This document shows positions 36,013 through 45,024 of a stretch of DNA of 64,000 nt, piece after piece (position 1 is the first letter of the stretch; every line of letters begins with the position of its first letter). The notes below the pieces were generated by a model. The model was given only the letters and a program-made list of their open reading frames with translations, had not been told where the DNA came from and searched no databases. The DNA is taken from positions 124,001 to 188,000 of the forward strand of contig CAVOVH010000008.1 of assembly GCA_963699805.1 (NCBI GenBank). The letters run 5' to 3'. Position numbers and translations under genes: made by a program. Source of the stretch: JAGTVG01 sp963699805 (GTDB lineage Bacteria > Bacteroidota > Bacteroidia > Cytophagales > Cyclobacteriaceae).

Positions 36013-36157
36013 ATAAGAGATGACATCCCTGTGAGGGATGTCATCTCTTATCTGATGCAAGTGATTGATGGGGCCTTTGATGTCGGATCCACTTGGAACC
36101 TGCAGGGGTATCGGCCCAAGTCCATCCTGCACACAACCAGGAGCTAAGACTTAATTA
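36013..36157 (+). repeat. 145-bp repeat unit 2 with palindromic element, copy C
   Basis: Same layout as unit 1, 272 bp downstream: palindrome arms at 36013-36030 and 36034-36051 with a GTG loop, then the 106-bp tail ending CTTAATTA. The arms are identical to copy B; the only change in the hairpin is in the loop. The sequence between the units is not repeated. Confidence 0.88.
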
Positions 36158-36263
36158 ACGTGAGTTCGATGTAAAAAATATACTTGTTTCCCAATCCTTC
36201 GAGTTTATAATTTCTTCTTCCAAATTCAAATTCCGGCTTCTAGCTTGGAGTTCCTTTGAGCCA

Positions 36264-37475
36264 CTATAATTTGATAAATATTTTCTTCTTATATAAAATA
36301 TAAGCCGGAATATAAATGATCAGCATATAGATCATTGCATAAAGGAAAGAAGCCAGTTTTGCGCTTACCCCGATTCCCGTCAACCCATCCATGAATGAAT
36401 GACTCAGTGAAACACCCCACCAGATATTATCATAAAATACGAAGGTCAGCATACCGGCAAGCACATAGGAGGTAATGGCATTTGCCCCGTAGACCCGGCC
36501 CAGTCTTGTCCATTTCGTATACCCCCATACATCAATGATCAGTATGCAGGCAGCAAGTCCCATGGTAGCCAATCCTCCGGTATACAGGACAAATGAACTT
36601 GTCCATAAATTCTTATTGAGTGGAAAAATATAACTCCATATTTCCCCGGCAAGGAGCATCATAAAACCAATGAAGAACAACAAGACCAGTCTTTTCTGTT
36701 GATCTTTTTCGGTAAGGATCAAACGTCCCATCAACATCCCAATAATTCCGGTCGCAATGGCAGGAAATGTACTTAATATACCCTCCGGGTCCCAGGTTCT
36801 TTCATAGAATACGCCGGGTAAAAAAGCACGATCCATCCAGGCTTCCAAATTGACCCCCGGCTCAAAATTGGCCGCAATCCAACCACTTGAGATCTGTCGC
36901 AGTCCTTCTACGGGTACCTCTCCTGCTGACCTGGCCACCATACCTGTGTTGAGCGCTTCCCTGATCACATCATCTATCGGGACGGGAATAAATGCCATCA
37001 CAATCCAGTATGCAATCAGGATGGTAGCTCCAATCCAGATCTGTTTACGCCAGTCGGCATTCAGGAAGAGTAAGGCTCCTGCCAGAAAAACCACAGCAAT
37101 CCTTTGTAAAACTCCCGCCCATCGTAATGAAGTAAAATTGAACTCAGGCCATAACCGGAGGAGCATCCCGACGGCAAAAATCTTTAAAGCTCTCCAAAAT
37201 ATTTTTTTATACATATCCTTTTTTGAAATATGGGCCTTCAATCTTTTCGTATAAGCAAATGCGATTGAGACTCCCACAATGTAGAGGAAGAAGGGAAAAA
37301 TAAGATCAGTAGCCGTTAATCCATGCCATTCTGCGTGTTCCAGGGGGGCATATACGCTTGTCCAGGACCCCGGATCATTGACAATCACCATGCCGGCAAT
37401 GGTAAAACCGCGCAAAGCATCCAGTGAGATGAGACGCTGAGATGAAAGTTGATTGGACATACTCTGTTCACTCAT
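36264..37475 (-). CDS. NagX-like membrane acyltransferase (HGSNAT/DUF5009 type)
   Basis: A 403-residue membrane protein with about ten transmembrane helices. The N-terminal signature is QRLISLDALRGFTIAGMVIV followed by WHGLTATDLIFPFFLYIVGV, where the His is the proposed acetyl-carrying residue of the heparan-alpha-glucosaminide N-acetyltransferase family. Bacterial relatives (NagX) occur in N-acetylglucosamine gene clusters and probably acetylate or move amino sugars. It is divergent from a GH20 hexosaminidase gene about 100 bp away, which fits amino-sugar use. Starting at the second Met (37463) would also be reasonable. Confidence 0.87.
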   Translation of the reverse strand: MSEQSMSNQLSSQRLISLDALRGFTIAGMVIVNDPGSWTSVYAPLEHAEWHGLTATDLIFPFFLYIVGVSIAFAYTKRLKAHISKKDMYKKIFWRALKIFAVGMLLRLWPEFNFTSLRWAGVLQRIAVVFLAGALLFLNADWRKQIWIGATILIAYWIVMAFIPVPIDDVIREALNTGMVARSAGEVPVEGLRQISSGWIAANFEPGVNLEAWMDRAFLPGVFYERTWDPEGILSTFPAIATGIIGMLMGRLILTEKDQQKRLVLLFFIGFMMLLAGEIWSYIFPLNKNLWTSSFVLYTGGLATMGLAACILIIDVWGYTKWTRLGRVYGANAITSYVLAGMLTFVFYDNIWWGVSLSHSFMDGLTGIGVSAKLASFLYAMIYMLIIYIPAYILYKKKIFIKL

Positions 37476-37571
37476 AATATATGCATTATATTTAGTACAA
37501 AAAATAAATAACCGGACCCGATTTAATGAAATATTTATTTAATTGCAATCCAAAACAAATTTTTGATCATC

Positions 37572-40178
37572 ATGCCGAGGTATTCTTCCTTTGTTTTTTT
37601 TGTATGGATATTTCTATTGTTTTCTAACTGCCAAACTGGCTCCGACCAGGATAACCAAGTCCCGAACAGTCTGGAAATCAAGGTGTCATGGGAGAACATC
37701 AGTAATTTTATTGCAGATATGCCAGGTTTCCGGGTCGAATTTACCATAGAAAATAACAGTGATTACACATTTAAAGACCATGGGTGGGCGCTCTATTTCA
37801 ATCAGTCACCACGCAAACTGATTGAAGGGAGTGTCACGAATCATGCCATTATGGAGAACATCAATGGAGATTTTTACCGGCTTTCACCAGACACAGGATT
37901 TTTATTGAATCCAGGTGAAAACATAACTGTTTCAGCCGAATTTGAAGACTGGGTGATTAAGGAGACCGATGCCCCTCTGGGGGTCTACTTTGTATTTACG
38001 GACGACACTGGAAATGAATTGGCTCGAGTCCCTGTCAATAATTATACCATCAAATCCTTTGAGAGACCGGAACAGACCAACCGGTTTCGCGATGATCAAA
38101 TCCCGATCCCGACCCCAGCATGGAAATTTGAGAACAATGAAAAACGCTCGCTTTTGGACGAAGAAAAACTATATAAAATCATTCCAACCCCGGTGGCCAT
38201 GCTGGAGGGTACCGCCACCAACACCCTGGATAGTAGCCTGATGATCCAATATGAAGCTGGCCTGGAAAAAGAGGCAGAAATACTGGCTTCTTTACTATCT
38301 AGGATGATGAAAACGAAACCCAGGATCATGCAGGGTGAAAGGGGAGCTCCCAACATCATCAATTTAAAGACCAGTTCATTCCGAATCAATGGGATCAGTA
38401 AAGAAACTTATCAGTTGGTGGTTGAACCGGAAGGGATCTCCATCACAGGGGGGGATGCAGCGGGTGTTTTTTATGGGATACAGAGTTTCATTGCCCTGCT
38501 TCCAGCAGACGCTTTTAAAGAACCTGCCGGCACCCTGCAAATGAAATCTATTGCCATCAGGGATGCGCCAGCCTTTGGTTACCGTGGACTTCACCTCGAC
38601 CTGGCCAGAAATTTCCAGGACAAATCAACAATCCTAAAATTGATTGATATCCTGTCTTTTTATAAGCTGAACAAACTGCATCTCCACCTGACTGATGATG
38701 AAGGATGGCGGCTCGAGATCGCGGAATTGCCGGAACTGACTTCAGTGGGTGCCTTCCGGGGCCATACACTGGATGAAAAAGAATACCTGGCCCCCGCTTA
38801 TGGTTCAGGTCCCTTTCCGGATCCCTCCTCTTCTCACGGCAGTGGATTTCTTACCAGGGATGATTTTAAGGAAATTATAAAATATGCATTTGAGAGACAT
38901 ATTGAGGTGATCCCGGAGATCAATATGCCCGGTCATGCCCGAGCGGCGATCTATGCCATGAAAGCCAGGTACGAACGACTGATGAAGGAAGGTGACCAGG
39001 AAGCCGCTGAAGAATACCTACTGACGGATCCGGGGGATAGATCCACCTACCTGTCCGCCCAATTTTATGACGATAATGTGGTCTGTGTTTGTAAGGAATC
39101 AGTCTACCGGTTTTATGAAACCGTGGTGGATGTCCTCATTGAAATGTATAATGAGACTCAGGTTCCCCTGAATATGATTCATACCGGAGGCGATGAGGTC
39201 CCTGCAGGCGTCTGGGAGGGATCCCCGATCTGTCAGGATTTTTTAAGAGAACACCCACTGATCAATGGAGCCAAAAACCTGCAGCCCTATTTTTTCGGCA
39301 GACTTGTACAAATTCTGGAACAGAAGGGATTGGCCATTGGCGGATGGGAAGAAGTGGCCATGAAATTTCAGGATGATGGAACCTGGACCGCCAATGAAGA
39401 ATTTGCAGGAAAGAAGGTAGTACCCTATGTATGGAACAGCCTGGAAGGCAACCAGGATCTTGGATATCGTCTGGCAAATGGAGGTTATCCGGTCATCCTG
39501 TGCAATGTTAATCATTATTATTTCGATCTGGCCTATAACAAAGACCCAAAAGAGCCAGGTCTGTATTGGGGCGGTTTTGTCAATACAAGAACGGCTTTTG
39601 AATTTATACCCTACGATTTATTCAAGTCTGAATCGGTAAATCCGATGGGCATTCCATTTGATGAAAATGAAGACCTGGGGAAACTGGAACGACTCAAGAC
39701 CGAATCAAGAAAAAATATCCTGGGTATCCAGGCAGAACTCTGGAGCGAAACGGTGAAAGGACAGGATACACTCGAATATGATTATCTTCCCAAATTACTC
39801 GGACTTGCCCAGAGATCCTGGCAGGGGCAGGCTGACTGGGGGTTTATTGAGGATCAGGATCAGCGGAAAGAGGCCATCGACCAGGACTGGAATGTATTTG
39901 TCAATACCATTGCTCAAAATGAATTTCCAAGACTCGATTATATTTTTGGCGGATATCATTACCGCATTCCGGTACCTGGAGCCAGAATCGTGAATGGAAA
40001 CCTTCAGGCAAATCTTGCCTTTCCCGGAATGACCCTCCGTTATACAACCGATGGAACCGACCCTGTGGAGAATTCGACCGAATATAAGCAACCTGTGCAG
40101 GTATCTGGAACCGTTAAACTTAGGGCCTTTGATACTCGGGGACGGGGAGGCAGGATAGTGACCCTGGAAGCGAAGTAA
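37572..40178 (+). CDS. Beta-N-acetylhexosaminidase, GH20, lipoprotein
   Basis: An 868-residue lipoprotein (lipobox LFSNC) that removes terminal beta-linked GlcNAc or GalNAc from glycans. Domains are an N-terminal carbohydrate-binding chitobiase/HEX-type domain (about 30-165), a GH20b-like domain (about 195-330; then FGYRGLHLDLARNF), the GH20 barrel (about 340-750) and a C-terminal beta domain (about 790-868; TLRYTTDGTDPVENS). The catalytic pair is Asp541-Glu542 in HTGGDEVPAG, with substrate-binding HLTDDEGWR upstream. The ATG at 37572 is chosen over a TTG three codons earlier because it opens the lipoprotein signal. The divergent NagX-like gene supports amino-sugar scavenging. Confidence 0.94.
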   Translation: MPRYSSFVFFVWIFLLFSNCQTGSDQDNQVPNSLEIKVSWENISNFIADMPGFRVEFTIENNSDYTFKDHGWALYFNQSPRKLIEGSVTNHAIMENINGDFYRLSPDTGFLLNPGENITVSAEFEDWVIKETDAPLGVYFVFTDDTGNELARVPVNNYTIKSFERPEQTNRFRDDQIPIPTPAWKFENNEKRSLLDEEKLYKIIPTPVAMLEGTATNTLDSSLMIQYEAGLEKEAEILASLLSRMMKTKPRIMQGERGAPNIINLKTSSFRINGISKETYQLVVEPEGISITGGDAAGVFYGIQSFIALLPADAFKEPAGTLQMKSIAIRDAPAFGYRGLHLDLARNFQDKSTILKLIDILSFYKLNKLHLHLTDDEGWRLEIAELPELTSVGAFRGHTLDEKEYLAPAYGSGPFPDPSSSHGSGFLTRDDFKEIIKYAFERHIEVIPEINMPGHARAAIYAMKARYERLMKEGDQEAAEEYLLTDPGDRSTYLSAQFYDDNVVCVCKESVYRFYETVVDVLIEMYNETQVPLNMIHTGGDEVPAGVWEGSPICQDFLREHPLINGAKNLQPYFFGRLVQILEQKGLAIGGWEEVAMKFQDDGTWTANEEFAGKKVVPYVWNSLEGNQDLGYRLANGGYPVILCNVNHYYFDLAYNKDPKEPGLYWGGFVNTRTAFEFIPYDLFKSESVNPMGIPFDENEDLGKLERLKTESRKNILGIQAELWSETVKGQDTLEYDYLPKLLGLAQRSWQGQADWGFIEDQDQRKEAIDQDWNVFVNTIAQNEFPRLDYIFGGYHYRIPVPGARIVNGNLQANLAFPGMTLRYTTDGTDPVENSTEYKQPVQVSGTVKLRAFDTRGRGGRIVTLEAK

Positions 40179-40538
40179 AAATCCAGTTAAGGCAGGGATC
40201 TATGATTAGTTATTTTTAATATGCTGAGATCCTCGAGTCAAAGCCGAGGATGACGATTCCTGGTTTTATATACTGCCTCACACAATGTCTCTTTTTTTTA
40301 TTGTCTTTTTTTTCTCAGTGACGCATCTGCAAAATGTGCCCATTCTCGTTATAGAAACAATTTTTCCGGCCTCATTGCCCATAAAAAATATTTTTGTTTA
40401 ACTTTTTTTTGAAATTTATTAAACAATTTTTTGCCTCCCTTGTTTAAATGTAAAGACTTCCTAGAAAAAATTGTGTGAAGTCTTTCCCTGATCAGAAAAT
40501 TTTAAAACAAATGTCCAATACAAATCAAAATAGTAATT
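40179..40538. other. Intergenic region before the fasciclin gene
   Basis: 360 bp. A hairpin, ATCCTCG and CGAGGAT with a 9-nt loop (40229-40251), lies about 50 bp after the hexosaminidase stop and may act as its terminator. It has no strong T-run. The remainder is AT-rich with long T tracts and should hold the promoter of the fasciclin gene. Confidence 0.5.
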
Positions 40539-42374
40539 ATGAAAACTGTTATTAAAAACCTAAGAACAATGATGCTGATGCTGGCGGCGGTGGCCACTAT
40601 ATCAGTTACGTTTGTGGGGTGCAAGAACGATGATGATAATCCTGCACCTGGTCCTGACAAGGATATTGTGGAACTCGCGAGAGCCACACCCGTCTTGAGT
40701 ACGTTAGTCACTGCAATTGAAACTGCAGGTCTTTCTTCTACACTGAAAGGTCCTGGACCTTTCACAGTGTTTGCACCAACCAATGCTGCCTTTGATAAAT
40801 TAGATGAAGGTGTTTTGGATGCACTGCTCGCAAATCCTGATGTTCTCGAGCAGATACTCTTGTACCACGTGGTCAGCGGTAAAGTAATGTCGTCAGACTT
40901 ATCCAGTGGTCCTGTTTCTACTCTATTAACCGGGAAATCAATCGATGTGGAAGTATCAGGCGGAAGTGTTACACTAAATAGCCTGGCGAGTGTTACTGGC
41001 GCAGATGTTGAAGCCTCCAATGGTGTTGTTCATCTTATCGATGAGGTATTGATTCCGCCGGATTTTGAATTACCAAAAGACAATATTGTTCAAATAGCAC
41101 AGGCAACGCCCTCTTTAAGCACGCTGGTTGCGGCTTTAACTAAGTTTCCCGATTTAGTAACCGCTTTAAGCAGTGCAGGAACTTATACGGTTTTTGCTCC
41201 GGATAATGACGCCTTTGCTGCATTATTGACTGCCATTGGCCAGTCCAGCCTGGATGATGTTCCCGAATCTGTATTAAGGGTGATCCTTGAATATCATGTC
41301 ATTTCTACTGCAGCTATCATGTCGGGTGACCTTTCGGATGGTCAGACGGCTGAAGCACTTTCCGGCGAGGAAATATCAGTCACCATTAACAATGATGGTG
41401 TTTTCATCAGTGATGCCAAGGTACTCACTCCGGATGTAGAAGCCAGCAATGGAGTTGTTCACATCATGGAAGATGTAATGGTACCTCCTTCGATAGTACC
41501 CATTGTCGGCACAATTGTAGCTCCCGCCTATTTCAATAAAGATTTTACTTTATTGATTTCAGCAGTTCTTGCTGCAGACGAAGATATCCTATCCGTCTTA
41601 TTGAGCAACGGTCCGAGTGACCAGGGTTTGACCCTTTTTGCTCCTACCAATGATGCCTTTGCTGCTGCCGGGATCAACACGCTTCCTGATGGTGCTACGC
41701 TGAGTGCGGTATTGAAATATCATGTCATTGATGGTACGGTTGAAGCAGGTGATCTGCCAACGACCACAGCCGCAGCTGTGTCTGTTACCACCCTCGGCGG
41801 TGATTTCTACCTGACCAATAAAGGAGGCGATGCCGGGGTATTTATTAATGGGAATTCTGAGGTTGTGGCCATTGATATAGCCGGTTCCAACGGGGTTGTT
41901 CATGTCATTGACAGAACGTTGCTTCCTCCTTCAAATAATATTGTGGAGATAGCACAGAGTTTCAATCCGGATGAATTCACCCAGCTGGTAGCTGCTCTGG
42001 CAAGGACTTCAGGTGAAGCAACTGATCTTCTGGCTGCCTTAAGTGGTGAAGGTGCATTCACCGTATTTGCACCGACCGATGCTGCCTTTGTGGCCCTGCT
42101 TGCTGATTTGGGATTAGCTTCCGTAGACGATATTCCATTGGCCACGCTGACGGCTGTACTGCAGCACCATGTGATTGCCTCACCGAGAGTATTTTCTGTT
42201 GATCTTGAAGCAGGTTCGGTTTCCACACTGAACGGAAATATTACCATTGATCCTTCTGCCGGAACCATTACTGACGGCTCGGGGAATGATGCCAACTTAA
42301 CCGCTACACTCGATGTATTGGCCACCAATGGTGTGATTCATGTAATTGACAAAGTGCTTATACCTGCACCCTAA
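40539..42374 (+). CDS. Lipoprotein with four fasciclin (FAS1) domains
   Basis: A 611-residue lipoprotein (lipobox FVGCKNDDD, Cys27) made of four FAS1 adhesion domains starting near 40, 185, 325 and 468. Each shows the H1 motif (TVFAPTNAAFDKL, TVFAPDNDAFAAL, TLFAPTNDAFAA, TVFAPTDAAFVAL) and the H2-like end NGVVHxID or NGVIHVID. The YHV or HHV motif before H2 is kept in all. FAS1 proteins mediate surface adhesion or matrix contact. It is monocistronic with its own terminator. Its low basic-residue content suits an extracellular place. Confidence 0.95.
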   Translation: MKTVIKNLRTMMLMLAAVATISVTFVGCKNDDDNPAPGPDKDIVELARATPVLSTLVTAIETAGLSSTLKGPGPFTVFAPTNAAFDKLDEGVLDALLANPDVLEQILLYHVVSGKVMSSDLSSGPVSTLLTGKSIDVEVSGGSVTLNSLASVTGADVEASNGVVHLIDEVLIPPDFELPKDNIVQIAQATPSLSTLVAALTKFPDLVTALSSAGTYTVFAPDNDAFAALLTAIGQSSLDDVPESVLRVILEYHVISTAAIMSGDLSDGQTAEALSGEEISVTINNDGVFISDAKVLTPDVEASNGVVHIMEDVMVPPSIVPIVGTIVAPAYFNKDFTLLISAVLAADEDILSVLLSNGPSDQGLTLFAPTNDAFAAAGINTLPDGATLSAVLKYHVIDGTVEAGDLPTTTAAAVSVTTLGGDFYLTNKGGDAGVFINGNSEVVAIDIAGSNGVVHVIDRTLLPPSNNIVEIAQSFNPDEFTQLVAALARTSGEATDLLAALSGEGAFTVFAPTDAAFVALLADLGLASVDDIPLATLTAVLQHHVIASPRVFSVDLEAGSVSTLNGNITIDPSAGTITDGSGNDANLTATLDVLATNGVIHVIDKVLIPAP

Positions 42375-42402
42375 GTTGTTGGGTATTTGTTTGATAGATC
42401 GG

Positions 42403-42434
42403 GCCTGGTCAGCAATGACCGGGCTTGTTTTTTG
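42403..42434 (+). terminator. Rho-independent terminator of the fasciclin gene
   Basis: GCCTGGTCA and TGACCGGGC pair (one G-T) around a GCAA tetraloop and are followed by TTGTTTTTTG. It is 29 bp after the stop codon: a stable stem, a GNRA loop and a T-tract. Confidence 0.88.
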
Positions 42435-42647
42435 TAAGGAATTTTCAAAATGCTCGGGCGGAAGCAACTTCAGCCCGAGCTGTTTTCCCTTTAATAATGG
42501 ATGATTCAGTTCTGTACGGGTGCTTTTGATGAAAATGTTTTATTCCTGATTTTTAAAGGATCAAAATAGTTTTTCAGACCGGTATTGTTCACTCGCAAGA
42601 ATACATTGTATATTTATCCCTTCTATCATTTCAATTTTTTTTTAGAT

Positions 42648-44075
42648 ATGATCACTGTCGAAGAATTCCGGAAACACGCTCATCAGATGGCCGACTGGAT
42701 GGCCGATTTTTATGAAAACATTGAATCATACCCTGTTAAATCGAAAGTCAGGCCAGGTGAAATCATCGATCAATTACCTTTTTCCGCTCCTGAAAAGGGT
42801 GAATCCATGGAAGCGATCTTTGAAGATTTCAAACGGTTGATCCTGCCAGGCATGTCCCACTGGCAAAGTCCGGGCTGGATGGCTTATTTCCCGGCCAACT
42901 CGAGCTATCCTTCCGTACTTGCTGAAATGCTGACAGCGACGCTGGGAGCCCAGTGTATGATGTGGGAGACTTCTCCAGCTGCTGCTGAACTGGAGGAACG
43001 TATGATGGAATGGCTCAAACAGGCCATGGGGCTTCCTGATCATTTCACGGGTGTCATCCAGGATACCGCTTCCACAGCCACCCTGTGTGCGCTCCTCTCG
43101 GCCCGTGAAAAATTCTCCGGCTTCACCATTAACCAGCGTGGTTTCGAAACAAAATACAAATTCAGGATTTATGGATCTTCAGAGACCCATTCATCCATTG
43201 ATAAAGCCGTCAGGATTGCTGGTTTTGGACAGGAAAACCTGGTAAAAATTCCAGTCGATGAAAATCTGGCCATGATCCCGGAAAAGTTGGATGAACACAT
43301 TCATAAGGATATTTATCAAGGATATACTCCCCTGGCCGTAGTTGCCACCCTCGGCACGACAGGTACCATGGCTTTCGATCCACTGGAAACGATTTCGGAA
43401 ATCAGTCAGTTACATAATGTATGGCTGCACGTAGACGCTGCCTATGCAGGATCAGCTGCCATCCTGCCGGAATGGAGAGACCAACTTGCCGGGCTTGAGC
43501 ATTCCGACAGTTTTGTTTTCAATCCCCACAAATGGCTATTTACAAATTTTGACCTTTCTGCCTATTATGTAAAGGAAAAAGATACGCTGCAACGAACCTT
43601 CGCCATTCTACCTGAATACCTGAAAACGGATGTGGACCAGCATGTCAATAATTACCGGGACTGGGGCATCCCATTGGGCCGACGTTTCAGAGCCTTGAAA
43701 TTATGGTTTGTTATCAGAAATTTCGGCCTTGAAGGGATCCGGGAGAAGTTCCGTGAACAGATCCGGAATATTCAGGATCTGGCAGGGAATATGGAATCTT
43801 CACCTGAAGTTGAGATCCTGGCCCCTGTCAGGCTGAATATGATCTGCTTCCGATTCAATCCTGGGAACCTGGATGAGAACCGGTTGAATGAACTGAATCA
43901 GCGGATCCTCCGGAAAGTGAATGATTCCGGGAAAATTTACATGACCCATACGAAGATACGGGGTAAATTCACCATCCGTCTGATCGCCGGTCAGACCTAC
44001 GTTGAAAAGAGACATCTTGAACTTGCCTGGAACCTGCTTCAACAAGCCGCGATAAATGAAAGGAACCATGCCTGA
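42648..44075 (+). CDS. Group II PLP-dependent amino acid decarboxylase (AADC-like)
   Basis: A 475-residue decarboxylase of the aromatic-L-amino-acid/tyrosine decarboxylase family. Signatures are HWQSPGWMAYFPANSSYPSV, VIQDTASTATLCALLSAR, HVDAAYAGSA (His stacking on PLP) and the PLP lysine Lys295 in FNPHKWLFTNFD. The ATG at 42648 (MITVEEFRKHAHQMADWM) matches the family N-terminus; the 21 residues upstream in frame do not. It probably produces an aromatic amine such as tyramine, tryptamine or phenethylamine; specificity is not readable. It overlaps the next gene by 20 bp. Confidence 0.93.
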   Translation: MITVEEFRKHAHQMADWMADFYENIESYPVKSKVRPGEIIDQLPFSAPEKGESMEAIFEDFKRLILPGMSHWQSPGWMAYFPANSSYPSVLAEMLTATLGAQCMMWETSPAAAELEERMMEWLKQAMGLPDHFTGVIQDTASTATLCALLSAREKFSGFTINQRGFETKYKFRIYGSSETHSSIDKAVRIAGFGQENLVKIPVDENLAMIPEKLDEHIHKDIYQGYTPLAVVATLGTTGTMAFDPLETISEISQLHNVWLHVDAAYAGSAAILPEWRDQLAGLEHSDSFVFNPHKWLFTNFDLSAYYVKEKDTLQRTFAILPEYLKTDVDQHVNNYRDWGIPLGRRFRALKLWFVIRNFGLEGIREKFREQIRNIQDLAGNMESSPEVEILAPVRLNMICFRFNPGNLDENRLNELNQRILRKVNDSGKIYMTHTKIRGKFTIRLIAGQTYVEKRHLELAWNLLQQAAINERNHA

Positions 44076-44775
44076 GATCAGGGAACTTTTATCCAGGATC
44101 AGTGATAAGCAAGCCCTGCTGGAATTCCTTCAACGGCATATGACCGAAAAAAGAAGCCGCCGATTTGAAGAGGTTATGGCAAATCGGACCCGGCATTTTA
44201 CCATTGCGGTTGAAGATATTTTCCAAGAAAGAAATGCCAATGCCATCGTACGTACCGCTGACTGTTTCGGGATCCAGGATGTTCATATCATCGAAAATTA
44301 CAATAGATATAAACTGTCCTCAGGCATATCCAAAGGTGCTGAAAAATGGGTGAATATACATCTCTATGATCGTCATGAAAACAATACGCAAACCTGCATA
44401 GATCATCTCAGGTCAAGTGGATACCGGATCATCGCGACCACCCCACAGCGGGAAGATAACTTTGTCAATGATTATGATATCCGGTTGAAATCCGCTTTTT
44501 TCCTGGGTGGAGAGAAAGAAGGTCTGTCGGAAACGGTGATGAATGCCGCAGATGGCTTCGTGAAACTACCCATGTATGGCTTTACGGAAAGTTTCAATAT
44601 TTCTGTGGCCGCGGCTCTCTTACTGGAAAATCTCACCCGGCGTTTGCATCCATCTATCATTTCATGGCATCTTTCCGAACAGGAAAAAATGGATCTCCGG
44701 CTTGACTGGACGATCAAGACCATCGCCAGTGCAAAGAAACTGATTGAGAAGTATATGGATAAGTATAACAGATGA
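44056..44775 (+). CDS. trmH: SpoU/TrmH-family RNA 2'-O-methyltransferase
   Basis: A 239-residue SPOUT methyltransferase with a deep trefoil knot that uses SAM to methylate a ribose 2'-OH in RNA. Motif 1 is NANAIVRTADCFGI, motif 2 is FFLGGEKEGLSE, and motif 3 is LPMYGFTESFNISVAAALLL. The N-terminal part (EFLQRHMTEKRSRRFEEVMA) resembles tRNA Gm18 enzymes (TrmH), so G18 of tRNA is the likely target. An rRNA target is possible. The start lies within the decarboxylase gene (20-bp overlap), implying coupled translation of unrelated functions. Confidence 0.88.
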   Translation: MKGTMPEIRELLSRISDKQALLEFLQRHMTEKRSRRFEEVMANRTRHFTIAVEDIFQERNANAIVRTADCFGIQDVHIIENYNRYKLSSGISKGAEKWVNIHLYDRHENNTQTCIDHLRSSGYRIIATTPQREDNFVNDYDIRLKSAFFLGGEKEGLSETVMNAADGFVKLPMYGFTESFNISVAAALLLENLTRRLHPSIISWHLSEQEKMDLRLDWTIKTIASAKKLIEKYMDKYNR

Positions 44776-45024
44776 GATCCTGGAATTGATCCTGGATCGT
44801 GACAGGGTTCCGGAATGACTTGAACTCCAAAGAGGGGTGCGTTCCAAGATCCATTCCGCGGTCTGTGAATGTAGTTGATAAAATGAATGTGAACAGTTCC
44901 CGGAACACTTAAAGATCTTGAAACAGGTTCAGGACATGGTTCAGAGCGGGCAGGTCCGGGGACAGCCTAACTCCGAAGAAAGGAAATCAAAAAAAGAAAA
45001 AGAAAGGTTATGAAAGGGTTCAAA

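Larger units (their letters stand above)
35524..36263. other. Gene-free, repeat-rich right border of the NTF2-like array
   Basis: 740 bp with dense repeat structure and no credible gene. In order it holds an inverted repeat at 35616-35668, a diverged partial repeat unit at 35676-35723, and two full 145-bp units at 35741-35885 and 36013-36157. Open frames on both strands here are by-products of the palindromes. Base composition is visibly higher in G+C than in other intergenic parts of the window, which may mean a structured RNA or an acquired element. Confidence 0.6.

Noticed and set aside
35759..36132. Open reading frames on both strands over the 145-bp repeat units
   Set aside because: They arise from the palindromes and repeated tails. 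They lack family features or a plausible leader, and similar frames appear in mirrored form on the opposite strand.
35741..36157. Possible CRISPR array from repeated palindromic units
   Set aside because: Only two units, 145 bp long and 272 bp apart, with no spacer regularity and no cas genes.
42585..42647. N-terminal extension of the PLP decarboxylase
   Set aside because: The 21 residues begin with a TTG and do not resemble the family N-terminus; the ATG at 42648 gives the normal start.
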